A stretch of 11,542 nucleotides of DNA. Source: Syntrophaceae bacterium UBA4059. Lineage in GTDB: Bacteria > Desulfobacterota > Syntrophia > Syntrophales > Smithellaceae. The translations under genes and the position numbers were made by a program. The stretch is taken from contig DFZJ01000215.1 in assembly GCA_002382045.1 (NCBI GenBank), forward strand, positions 1-11,542, read 5' to 3'. This document shows positions 1-7,583 of this stretch, piece after piece. Every line of letters starts with the position of its first letter. Within the stretch, counting starts at the first letter, position 1. The notes beneath the pieces are model-generated. The model was not told the origin of the DNA. It saw nothing but the letters and a program-made list of their open reading frames with translations, and searched no databases.

Positions 1-2
1 AA

Positions 3-890
3 GGCGCCATCTTTAATGCCACGTCAATGCCAACGCAGGCAGATGAGCCCGCGCAAACCTTTGTGTCCCGGCTGAATCAGCAGATTGAAGAGGCCAGGTC
101 GCGTCTGCCGGCGCAACACCAATTGTGTGGTGTCGGGATCGGCGCGCCCAACGCCCATCATGGTCGGGGCACTATCGAAAAAGCCGTCAATCTGAACTGG
201 GGTGAGACGGTTGATTTTGTCGGGCTGATCAGGAAATATTACGACCTGCCCGTCTCCATCACCAATGACGCCAATGCCGCAGCCCTGGGAGAGATGCTTT
301 TCGGCAATGCCCGCGGCATGAAAAACTTCATCGTTGTTACTCTGGGCACCGGCTTGGGGAGTGGCATCGTTGCTGAAGGCCGCCTGATTTATGGCGCGAG
401 CGGTTTTGCCGGCGAGTTGGGACATACCGTTTACGACCCGGACGGACGCCAGTGCGAATGCGGAAAAAAAGGATGTCTGGAAACGTATGTGTCGGCCACC
501 GGTCTGAAAAGGACGGCCATGGAACTTTTGGCCTCGCGATGCAATGCAAGTCCGCTGAGAGAAATAAACGATCAGAATATGACGTCGAAGCGAATCTTCG
601 ATCTGGCCGCGGCGGGTGATATTATTGCGTTGGAAGCTTTTGACCGTACCGCGCGGATTCTGGGGATGAAGCTTGCTGACGCCGTTGCCCACGTAAGCCC
701 AGAGGCCATTTTTCTGGTGGGGGGATTAGCCGCCGCGGGAGATCTTCTGTTCGTGCCCACAGGACAATACCTGAATGATTTTCTATTTCGTATTTATCGG
801 GGCACGGTGAAGCTGATGCCTTCCGGATTGGAAACGGGCACAAGTGCCATTCTGGGAGCGGCGGCGCTGATCTGGAGCGAACTTAAATGA
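3..890 (+). CDS. ROK-family sugar kinase (probable glucokinase), 5' end cut by window
   Basis: The reading frame is open back to the first bases of the window, so the true start and the N-terminal phosphate-binding DxGGT segment (roughly 20-30 residues) lie outside; the ATG at 27 is probably internal. Counting from that ATG, the protein shows the ROK signatures: TNDANAAALGE with the likely catalytic Asp81, the glycine-rich GTGLGSG at 107-113, ELGH with His133, and the zinc-binding CECGKKGC at 143-150. ROK kinases phosphorylate sugars such as glucose or N-acetylhexosamines with ATP in the cytoplasm. Glucose is the best guess here because the next genes are a GH15 hydrolase and otsAB, which would respectively release glucose and consume glucose-6-phosphate. 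ROK repressors carry a winged-helix region before this domain; the visible N-terminal edge leaves little room to judge, but the position in the operon favours a kinase. The stop TGA is at 888-890, 36 bases before the next start. Confidence 0.9.
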   Translation, partial: GAIFNATSMPTQADEPAQTFVSRLNQQIEEARSRLPAQHQLCGVGIGAPNAHHGRGTIEKAVNLNWGETVDFVGLIRKYYDLPVSITNDANAAALGEMLFGNARGMKNFIVVTLGTGLGSGIVAEGRLIYGASGFAGELGHTVYDPDGRQCECGKKGCLETYVSATGLKRTAMELLASRCNASPLREINDQNMTSKRIFDLAAAGDIIALEAFDRTARILGMKLADAVAHVSPEAIFLVGGLAAAGDLLFVPTGQYLNDFLFRIYRGTVKLMPSGLETGTSAILGAAALIWSELK

Positions 891-926
891 TAAAACAGCC
901 GGACTACCAATACGGAAGGAATCCCT

Positions 927-2717
927 ATGAAGAATTCGCTTGAACTTGGCCTGATCGGCAATTGCCGCATCGGAGCGCTGATCGATGAGCGGGGTGAAAT
1001 TGTCTGGAGCTGTCTACCCCGGTTTGACGGCGACCCGGTTTTCTGTTCACTCCTGAACGAACATCCCGACGGTGAGGGTGCAGGCTTCTGTATCGTCGAG
1101 CTGCTGGATCAGGTGGAGGCATCTCAGTCCTACCTGCCCAACACGGCTGTCCTGGTGACCCGCCTGAAAGACAGCCGTGGAGCCGTCATTGAAATCACGG
1201 ACTTCGCGCCCCGTTTTCATCAGTATGGCCGAACGTTCATGCCGATGATGATTATCCGGCAAATCCGCCGCATCAGCGGCAATCCCCGCATCTGCGTGCG
1301 TGTGCGCCCCTTATGTGAATATGGCCGTCAAAATTGCACGATGACCCACGGCAGCCATCATATCCGTTATGTAGCGCCATCCTGGATTCTGCGACTGACT
1401 ACGGATATCTCCGTGACCGCGGTGCTCCAGGAACTTCCTTTTTTCCTCGAAACCACCGCCACACTGATTCTGGGACCGGACGAAACCATCACGGATGCCA
1501 TCGACGATCTCTCCCGCCGTTTTCGAAACGAAACCATCAACAGTTGGCGGGATTGGGTCAGAGACCTGTCCATTCCCTTCGAGTGGCAGGAAGAGGTTAT
1601 CCGTGCGGCCATTACCCTGAAGCTGAACACCTTCCAGGACACGGGCGCCATTATCGCGGCCATGACCACCTCCATTCCGGAGGCGCCTGGCTCCGGACGC
1701 AACTGGGATTACCGCTACTGCTGGCTTCGGGATTCTTATTTTGTCGTGAATGCTTTAAACCGCCTCAGCACAACGAACACCATGGAACGTTATTTAAACT
1801 ATCTCATCAACGTGGTGGCGGGAACGCCCAACGGCCGCATTCAGCCCGTTTATGGCATTGACGGTAAGGCCAGACTGGATGAATGCGTGGTCGACAGTTT
1901 ACCCGGCTACCGGGGAATGGGCCCGGTTCGGATCGGCAACCAGGCTTGTGAGCAGATTCAGCATGACGTTTACGGTTCGGCCATCCTGGCGGTGGCCCAT
2001 TTTTTCTTTGACCGAAGACTCGCGCACCGGGGCGGTGTTGCCCTCTTCACGCGACTGGAGCCGCTGGGTGAAATGGCCATTGTCGTACATGACCAGCCGG
2101 ATTCGGGGCCCTGGGAAACACGCAAGACTTTGCGCGTTCATACTTTTTCCAGCATCATGTGCTGGGCGGCCTGCGACCGTCTGGCCAGAATTGCCGTGTA
2201 TATCGGGCTTGCGGATCGCGCCGCTTATTGGCAGGGCCAGGCGGATAAAATCCATGCCACGATTTGCCGGCGCGCTTGGAGCGAAAAAAAACAGGCTTTT
2301 ACCGCCGCATTTGATGGCGAGTCGCTCGATGCCAGTCTTCTCCTGCTCCACGACATCGGATTCCTGTCTGCCGATGACCCACGCTTTGCCCAAACCGTGG
2401 CCGCCATTGAACGGGAGCTCAAACACGGCAGTTATATTTACCGCTATATCGAAACCGATGATTTTGGCGTTCCGGAAAACGCCTTCATTGTATGCACCTT
2501 CTGGTACATATATGCCCTGGCCGCCCTCAATCGCGGTGATGAAGCCCGCACGTTGTTTGAAAATCTATTGTCGAGGCGCAACCGGCACGGACTTTTGGCC
2601 GAACATGTTGATCCGCACACGGGCGACCCATGGGGGAATTTTGTTCAGACTTACAGCATGGTGGGGCTGATCAATTCGGCCATCCGGCTGAGCCGACGCT
2701 GGGACAGCGCATTTTAG
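927..2717 (+). CDS. Glycoside hydrolase family 15 protein (trehalase or glucoamylase-like)
   Basis: This 596-residue protein has the bacterial GH15 layout: an N-terminal beta-rich domain opening with IGNCRIGALID and LPRFDGDPVF (9-39), then an (alpha/alpha)6 barrel containing NWDYRYCWLRDS (259-270). The segment PWETRK (395-400) holds Glu397, the likely general acid. LLAEHVDP (556-563) holds Glu559, the likely general base, followed by the usual WGNFVQTYSMVGLI end. GH15 enzymes invert the anomeric configuration and release glucose; members include glucoamylases, glucodextranases and trehalases of archaea and mycobacteria. No signal peptide is visible, so it should act in the cytoplasm. Its place between a sugar kinase and otsAB favours intracellular trehalose as substrate, though glycogen-derived oligosaccharides cannot be excluded. 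The ATG at 927 is preceded by GGAAGGA at 914-920. Only 15 bases separate its stop from the next gene. Exact substrate is inference; family assignment is firm. Confidence 0.9.
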   Translation: MKNSLELGLIGNCRIGALIDERGEIVWSCLPRFDGDPVFCSLLNEHPDGEGAGFCIVELLDQVEASQSYLPNTAVLVTRLKDSRGAVIEITDFAPRFHQYGRTFMPMMIIRQIRRISGNPRICVRVRPLCEYGRQNCTMTHGSHHIRYVAPSWILRLTTDISVTAVLQELPFFLETTATLILGPDETITDAIDDLSRRFRNETINSWRDWVRDLSIPFEWQEEVIRAAITLKLNTFQDTGAIIAAMTTSIPEAPGSGRNWDYRYCWLRDSYFVVNALNRLSTTNTMERYLNYLINVVAGTPNGRIQPVYGIDGKARLDECVVDSLPGYRGMGPVRIGNQACEQIQHDVYGSAILAVAHFFFDRRLAHRGGVALFTRLEPLGEMAIVVHDQPDSGPWETRKTLRVHTFSSIMCWAACDRLARIAVYIGLADRAAYWQGQADKIHATICRRAWSEKKQAFTAAFDGESLDASLLLLHDIGFLSADDPRFAQTVAAIERELKHGSYIYRYIETDDFGVPENAFIVCTFWYIYALAALNRGDEARTLFENLLSRRNRHGLLAEHVDPHTGDPWGNFVQTYSMVGLINSAIRLSRRWDSAF

Positions 2718-2732
2718 AAGGGAAAAGTAGTT

Positions 2733-4985
2733 ATGAGTTTTCAAAAAATAAGGTCTTCCCGCTCTTTGCGGCTGACGTTGCGCTTTGTTATTCCTTTGAT
2801 TGTGATCATGACGCTCCTCGCCTTCCTGGTGGTGCCCCTGGTGGATAACCTGACGCTGAGGTGGTCTGTTCGCGACCTGGATATGCGCGCCAAGCTGATT
2901 ACCAATGCCCTCCAGGAACCCATAGGCGATCTTCTGGGACAGGGGAACAAAACGAAGATCAATTCCCTGCTCACACGGGCCACTCAGGACGAACGCCTCT
3001 TTGCCCTGGGTTACTGTGACGGGCAGGGTAAATTACTCTACAATACACAGACCTTTCCCCGCGACCTCGGATGCACGCTACCCAGTTCATCCGTCCACAA
3101 TACGCCTGCGCTTCTCCAATTGCCGCAGGGGCTGGTTCATGTCGCCATCAATCCCCTTCTCATCGAAGGCGCACCGTCCGGCTCCCTCGTTTTGGTCCAT
3201 GATATGAGTTTTGTCGAACGACGCAGCACGGATACACGCAAGTATATAGTGATTCTGTTTGCTGCCCTGTGCCTGATTACATCCTTGATTACAGTACTGG
3301 TTGCCCATTTGAGTTGGCGCGGCTGGATGTCCGGCGTCCGCGCCCTCCTGCGCGGTGACGGCCTGATAAAGCCTTTTGACAAGTCTTCCAATTCCGAGTT
3401 GCAGCCTCTGGTAGGCGATCTGCGCGCACTGCTGCGTACCATAGATTCAGAAAGGCGAATTGCAGACGATGTCACCCTTTCCTGGAATCCGGACGCCCTC
3501 CGGAATCTGCTGTTTAAGCAATTAGCGGGAGAGCAGATTATCGTCGTCTCCAACCGCGAACCTTACATCCACACAAAAGGCCAGGAAGGCATTGAAATTC
3601 ACCGGCCGGCCAGCGGTCTGGTGACAGCGGTGGAACCGGTCATGCGGGCCTGCTCGGGAATATGGATTGCTCACGGCGGCGGCACGGCTGATTATGAGGT
3701 TGTGGACAAAAATGATCATGTTCGCGTACCGCCGGAACATCCGGAATACACACTCCGGCGCATCTGGCTTTCGCAGGAAGAGGAGAAAGGTTACTACTAC
3801 GGTTTTGCCAATGAAGGATTATGGCCGCTTTGTCATATCGCCCATGTACGGCCCATTTTCCGAACCGGCGACTGGAACCATTACGTGGAAATCAATCAGC
3901 GTTTTGCGGATGCCGTTGTTAAAGAAGCGGAAAGGGAGGATCCCGTTGTCCTCGTGCAGGACTATCATTTCGCCCTTCTGCCGGGGATGCTCCGCAAGGC
4001 CATGCCTAAGGCGACCATCATTACCTTCTGGCATATTCCCTGGCCCAATCCGGAATCCTTCGGGATCTGTCCCTGGCGTGAAGATCTGCTCAAGGGGATG
4101 CTGGGCAGCACTATCCTCGGTTTCCACACGCCTTTCCATTGCAAGAATTTTCTGGAGACTGTGGATCGTTATCTGGAAACCCGGGTCGATCATGCATCAT
4201 CAACAATCTCCCATGGAGGGAATCTGACCCTGGTGGAAGCTTATCCGATTTCCATCCAGTGGCCGTCTCCCTGGCAGGAGAGTCAGCCGGGCATCGCGGA
4301 TTGCCGCGCTTATGTCCAGCGATCCCTTAATATTAAGGATAATTGTCTGATCGGGCTGGGCGTCGATCGACTGGATTACACCAAAGGAATTCTCGAACGT
4401 CTGCGGGCCGTCGAGTGTCTTCTGGAAAGTCATCCTGACATGATTGGTCGTTTTTGCTTTGTTCAAATTGCCGCACCGTCGCGTTCGGTCCTGGAAGAAT
4501 ACCAGACATTTGATGCCCGGGTTCGCGCTCTGGCTTCGCAGATCAACCTGCGGTTTTCCAGTGAGGACTATCTGCCTATTCATCTGAAAATCGAGCATCA
4601 CGAACCGGAAGACGTCAACCGTTATTACAGGGCCGCCGACGTCTGTATCGTAACAAGCCTGCATGACGGCATGAACCTGGTGGCCAAGGAATATGTGGCG
4701 GCGCGCGACGATGAGGAAGGTGTCCTGGTGCTCAGCCGGTTTACCGGAGCCGCTCATGAGTTGTATGAGGCCCTGATTGTCAATCCTTATCACATTGAGC
4801 AGACGGCCGATGCCCTGTATCAGGCCCTGACCATGCCCGTATTTGAACAGCAGGCGCGGATGCGCAGCATGCGGTCGATGGTGCGCGACTTCAATGTTTA
4901 TCGATGGGCGGCCCGAATGCTTCTGGATGCGGCGCGCATCCGGCAGCGTGAGAAACTGGCGGACCGGATCGGTGTTCAGTTATGA
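2733..4985 (+). CDS. otsA: Membrane-anchored trehalose-6-phosphate synthase (GT20) with N-terminal sensor-like module
   Basis: This 750-residue protein is much longer than the roughly 470-residue E. coli OtsA because about 265 residues precede the catalytic domain. These comprise a basic N-terminus, a membrane helix (about 16-37), a predicted periplasmic domain (38-170) with two cysteines (95 and 114), a second helix (171-193), and a HAMP-like or helical linker (194-262). The GT20 domain runs from about 268 to 735. It carries the expected residues: SNR with Arg275, Tyr356 and Trp364 in the YYYGFANEGLWP region, Asp410 in QDYH, His434 in FWHIPWP, Arg546 and Lys551 in DRLDYTKG, Arg584 in APSR, and Asp645 and Glu653 in HDGMNLVAKEY. 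It should therefore transfer glucose from UDP-glucose to glucose-6-phosphate on the cytoplasmic face of the inner membrane. The ATG at 2733 follows AAGGGA at 2718-2723. The stop overlaps the otsB start as ATGA. The membrane module suggests activity is controlled by an outside signal, which is inference. Confidence 0.9.
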   Translation: MSFQKIRSSRSLRLTLRFVIPLIVIMTLLAFLVVPLVDNLTLRWSVRDLDMRAKLITNALQEPIGDLLGQGNKTKINSLLTRATQDERLFALGYCDGQGKLLYNTQTFPRDLGCTLPSSSVHNTPALLQLPQGLVHVAINPLLIEGAPSGSLVLVHDMSFVERRSTDTRKYIVILFAALCLITSLITVLVAHLSWRGWMSGVRALLRGDGLIKPFDKSSNSELQPLVGDLRALLRTIDSERRIADDVTLSWNPDALRNLLFKQLAGEQIIVVSNREPYIHTKGQEGIEIHRPASGLVTAVEPVMRACSGIWIAHGGGTADYEVVDKNDHVRVPPEHPEYTLRRIWLSQEEEKGYYYGFANEGLWPLCHIAHVRPIFRTGDWNHYVEINQRFADAVVKEAEREDPVVLVQDYHFALLPGMLRKAMPKATIITFWHIPWPNPESFGICPWREDLLKGMLGSTILGFHTPFHCKNFLETVDRYLETRVDHASSTISHGGNLTLVEAYPISIQWPSPWQESQPGIADCRAYVQRSLNIKDNCLIGLGVDRLDYTKGILERLRAVECLLESHPDMIGRFCFVQIAAPSRSVLEEYQTFDARVRALASQINLRFSSEDYLPIHLKIEHHEPEDVNRYYRAADVCIVTSLHDGMNLVAKEYVAARDDEEGVLVLSRFTGAAHELYEALIVNPYHIEQTADALYQALTMPVFEQQARMRSMRSMVRDFNVYRWAARMLLDAARIRQREKLADRIGVQL

Positions 4986-5779
4986 GTTCTGACCAACCAT
5001 CGACCTATCTTTTTTCGGACACGGCCCGCACCGCCATGGAGCGTTTCATTGACCGGACAACTTTGTTTGCCTTTGATCTCGACGGCACGCTGGCCCCCAT
5101 TGGTCCCGATCCGGACGCCATCGGTATTCCCGTCACCATTCAAAAAGAAATGATCACGCTGGGCGGGATAGCGGGGGTTGCGGTCATCACCGGCCGTTCC
5201 CGCTCCGACGCTCTGCAGCGCCTTTCCATTTTACCTCGCTACCTGATCGGTAACCATGGCGCGGAAGGGTTACCGGGATGGGAATCCCGGACGCAAGAGT
5301 TTATCCAGACGGTTAAGGAATGGCAGGATCAACTGGACGAACTTCTGCCAAGCGAAAATCGAAGGGGTGTATTTATCGAGAATAAAGGTTCGACATTATC
5401 TGTTCATTATCGCCATGCCGCCGACTCCAAAGCAGCCCGGTTAATGATCCTGCGCGCCATTAACCGGCTGGTTCCGCAACCGCGACTCATCAGCGGTATT
5501 TATATTGAGAACCTTGTTCCGAAAGGCGCTCCGGACAAGGGTGTTGCCCTTACGCACTTGATGAATCAGGCCGGGTGTCCGAAAGGATTTTTCGTCGGTG
5601 ATGATGAAACGGATGAAGACGTGTTTCGACTGGAGAATGAAAGCATTTTCACCGTCCGCGTGGGGAGGAAAACCGGAAGCCTCGCTCGTTTCTACCTGCG
5701 AAACCAGCAGGAAATCGCCCGGCTGCTGCGCAAAACCAATAATATCCTTGGACAATTTGCGGACTCAAGCCTTTCATAA
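4982..5779 (+). CDS. otsB: Trehalose-6-phosphate phosphatase (HAD superfamily)
   Basis: This 265-residue protein matches the usual length and motifs of OtsB. HAD motif I is FDLDGTLAPI with nucleophile Asp32 and acid/base Asp34. Motif II is the VITGRS segment (Thr70). The motif III lysine is Lys186 in PDKGVAL, and motif IV is GDDETDEDVF (206-215), which holds the magnesium-binding acids. It removes phosphate from trehalose-6-phosphate in the cytoplasm to give free trehalose, the second step after OtsA. Its ATG overlaps the otsA stop in the sequence ATGA and no strong ribosome-binding site is visible upstream, so translation is probably coupled to otsA. The stop TAA at 5777-5779 is followed by 35 bases before mscS. 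Confidence 0.93.
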   Translation: MSSDQPSTYLFSDTARTAMERFIDRTTLFAFDLDGTLAPIGPDPDAIGIPVTIQKEMITLGGIAGVAVITGRSRSDALQRLSILPRYLIGNHGAEGLPGWESRTQEFIQTVKEWQDQLDELLPSENRRGVFIENKGSTLSVHYRHAADSKAARLMILRAINRLVPQPRLISGIYIENLVPKGAPDKGVALTHLMNQAGCPKGFFVGDDETDEDVFRLENESIFTVRVGRKTGSLARFYLRNQQEIARLLRKTNNILGQFADSSLS

Positions 5780-5801
5780 AGGCCGATTAATATGGATAAT
5801 C

Positions 5802-5810
5802 AAGGAGGAG
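5802..5810 (+). promoter_or_regulatory. Strong ribosome-binding site of mscS
   Basis: AAGGAGGAG lies four bases before the ATG at 5815 and is close to a full anti-Shine-Dalgarno match. It is the strongest ribosome-binding site in the cluster. It fixes the mscS start and suggests independent, efficient initiation rather than coupling to otsB. Confidence 0.8.
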
Positions 5811-5814
5811 ATTA

Positions 5815-6876
5815 ATGAATTTTTTGGAAAACGTCTATCTGGAAAACACACTGCAAAACTGGCTGATTGCTATCTGTGTTTTAATTGTTGTGTTTTCCGG
5901 ACTAAAAATAATTCAGCGCATAGCCATCAGCAGACTATCCAAATTTGCAGCGTCAACGGATAATCAAATCGATGATCTTCTGGTCAGCACACTCAAACAA
6001 ACGAAATTTTTAATTCTGCTTGTTGTGTCCGCCTATATGGCATCTTATGCGATTACGCTGAAGCCCTCCATTATGGCGTTATGGCAGAAAGCAGTCGTTC
6101 TGATCTTAATTCTGCAAGGAGGCCTCTGGGCCAGCGCCGGCATATCATTCTGGCTTGGCCGGATGATTCAGAAAAGGATGGATCAGGATTCATCCAGTGC
6201 AACCACCATCACCTTTCTTGGTTTTGTGGCGCGCCTGATCTTGTGGACGATGGTTCTGCTGCTGGTTTTGGATAATTTGGGGGTCAATATCACCGGTTTG
6301 GTCACGGGTCTGGGCATTGGTGGTATTGCCGTGGCTCTGGCTGTCCAGAACATCTTGGGCGACCTTTTTGCCTCTTTATCGATCGTTTTGGACAAGCCAT
6401 TTGTTATTGGGGATTTTGTAGTGGTGGATGCCCTCTCCGGCACCATTGAACACATCGGTTTAAAAACCACGAGAATCCGCAGTCTCGGCGGCGAGCAACT
6501 GATTTTTTCCAACAACGATTTGCTGAAGAGCCGGATACGCAATTACAAGCGCATGTCTGAAAGACGCATTGTTTTCAGTTTCGGTGTTGTGTACCAAACC
6601 TCTCTGGAAAAGTTAAAAGCCATCAAAGAGATTGTCCGCAATATCATTGAAAAAGAGGAAGAAGCCCGCTATGACCGCGTTCATTTTAAAGAATACGGTG
6701 ATTCAGCGCTCAACTTTGAAGTTGTCTATTTCATAAAGCAACCGGATTACAATATTTATATGAACGTCCAGGAGGCAATCAACCTGGAACTATTCAGACG
6801 CTTTCAGGAAGAAGGCATTGAGTTTGCCTACCCGACGCAAACGCTTTATATTCAGCGCGAAAATGCAATACGATGA
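5815..6876 (+). CDS. MscS-family small-conductance mechanosensitive channel
   Basis: This 353-residue inner-membrane protein has four predicted hydrophobic helices (about 15-37, 64-82, 92-116, 129-153). They are followed by the pore-lining glycine- and alanine-rich segment GLVTGLGIGGIAVALAVQN (161-179). The next stretch, LGDLFASLSIVLDKPFVIGD, leads into the cytosolic beta domain. IRSLGGEQLIFSNNDLL (221-237) and YKRMSERRIVFSFGV continue the typical MscS C-terminal vestibule. Such channels open when membrane tension rises and let ions and small osmolytes escape during hypo-osmotic shock. Placement directly after otsB makes sense as the release valve for a cell that accumulates trehalose. With an extra N-terminal helix it is longer than E. 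coli MscS (286 residues) and resembles the YbdG/YnaI-sized branches. The stop at 6874-6876 lies 21 bases from the end of the convergent gene. Confidence 0.92.
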   Translation: MNFLENVYLENTLQNWLIAICVLIVVFSGLKIIQRIAISRLSKFAASTDNQIDDLLVSTLKQTKFLILLVVSAYMASYAITLKPSIMALWQKAVVLILILQGGLWASAGISFWLGRMIQKRMDQDSSSATTITFLGFVARLILWTMVLLLVLDNLGVNITGLVTGLGIGGIAVALAVQNILGDLFASLSIVLDKPFVIGDFVVVDALSGTIEHIGLKTTRIRSLGGEQLIFSNNDLLKSRIRNYKRMSERRIVFSFGVVYQTSLEKLKAIKEIVRNIIEKEEEARYDRVHFKEYGDSALNFEVVYFIKQPDYNIYMNVQEAINLELFRRFQEEGIEFAYPTQTLYIQRENAIR

Positions 6877-6887
6877 TCCCCGGTTCT

Positions 6888-6916
6888 CGTCTTTCGTTCA
6901 GGTAAGGGGAAAGACG
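6888..6916. repeat. 8-base inverted repeat between convergent genes
   Basis: CGTCTTTC (6888-6895) and GAAAGACG (6909-6916) form a perfect 8-base-pair stem with a 13-base loop. It sits at the junction of mscS and the opposite-strand UPF0316 gene and overlaps the end of the latter. It could act on both transcripts, but no run of T follows either arm, so it is only a weak candidate for a bidirectional terminator. Confidence 0.3.
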
Positions 6917-7443
6917 CCTTTGCGAACGGATCGGACATCTTCAATCGTAAAAAACGCCAATGGATTACATTTGCGGACAAGTTTCAACACGCGATTAATG
7001 TCTTTTCTTTTCACGATGGTAAAAATGATTTTCACCGGTCCCATCGCACCCTGGGCATCCACATACGTGATGCCGTGACCACTCTCTTTAAAAAAACGGA
7101 TCAGTTCCGCTGCGTCCCTTTGTGTAATGATCCGAATGACGACGGTGCCGATGGCCATTTTTCCCTCAATTAATATGCCAATGAAATTACCTGTCGCGAA
7201 ACCGCCTGCATAGGCGATGTAAAGGATGGGACTTGTCAGATTGCTGATAATCTGTGATATGGCAATAAGCCAGATTAAGACCTCAAAAAAACCGATCATC
7301 GGCGCTAGATATTTCATGCCGCGTGACGTGTAGATAATACGTATCGTACCGAGTGTAACATCACAGATGCGGGCCAGAAAAATGAAAAGTGTCAAAATAA
7401 CAAGCTTAAATATTTCCGAATGATAAAATGCAGCAATATCCAC
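6898..7443 (-). CDS. UPF0316 / DUF2179 membrane protein
   Basis: With a GTG start at 7443 this is a 181-residue protein, the normal size for UPF0316 (B. subtilis YebE-like) proteins. Three hydrophobic helices are predicted (about 11-31, 43-63, 71-92), including ARICDVTLGTIRIIYTSRG, typical of the family's first membrane segment. A soluble C-terminal DUF2179 domain follows from about 98, with VVIRIITQRDAAELIRFF and GPVKIIFTIVKRKDINRVL. The function of the family is not known; the C-terminal domain resembles small ligand-binding folds by general appearance only. The frame stays open to an ATG at 7563, but that would place the start upstream of a perfect promoter at 7477-7505 and add 40 residues not seen in the family. 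GAGG lies four bases before the GTG. The gene stands alone, convergent with mscS and divergent from dctP. Confidence 0.85.
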   Translation of the reverse strand: MDIAAFYHSEIFKLVILTLFIFLARICDVTLGTIRIIYTSRGMKYLAPMIGFFEVLIWLIAISQIISNLTSPILYIAYAGGFATGNFIGILIEGKMAIGTVVIRIITQRDAAELIRFFKESGHGITYVDAQGAMGPVKIIFTIVKRKDINRVLKLVRKCNPLAFFTIEDVRSVRKGVFPLT

Positions 7444-7476
7444 GTCGCCTCGCTTTTGCTTCAATGAAGTGAAATG

Positions 7477-7505
7477 ATTATAGTCATATAAATATTTTAT
7501 GTCAA
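7477..7505 (-). promoter_or_regulatory. Perfect consensus sigma-70 promoter for the UPF0316 gene
   Basis: Read on the minus strand, TTGACA (7505-7500) is followed by exactly 17 bases and then TATAAT (7482-7477), a full 12 of 12 match at the optimal spacing. The spacer is very AT-rich. Transcription should begin near 7470, giving a leader of about 27 bases before the GTG at 7443. Confidence 0.85.
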
Positions 7506-7583
7506 TCAAGACAATGTATGGCGGAACCAAATCCGGGGTCGCGTGTTTTATCTTTGTGTGCAAGGCGTCTGAAGAGAAAAAAG

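Noticed and set aside
24..692. 222-residue frame on the - strand opposite the ROK kinase
   Set aside because: The plus strand encodes the ROK zinc and catalytic motifs over the same bases; the antisense translation has no domain features.
1334..2670. Two long overlapping frames (175 and 272 residues) on the + strand inside the GH15 gene
   Set aside because: They lie entirely within a gene with full GH15 signatures; their translations are rich in Arg, Pro, Ser and Trp without recognisable motifs, as expected for out-of-frame readings of GC-containing coding sequence.
4200..4793. 197-residue frame on the - strand opposite otsA
   Set aside because: It is antisense to the conserved GT20 catalytic core, shows no known motif and has no supporting start context.
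7444..7563. N-terminal extension of the UPF0316 protein from the ATG at 7563
   Set aside because: A perfect promoter for the gene lies inside it, the extension is not typical of the family, and a GTG with GAGG upstream is available at 7443.
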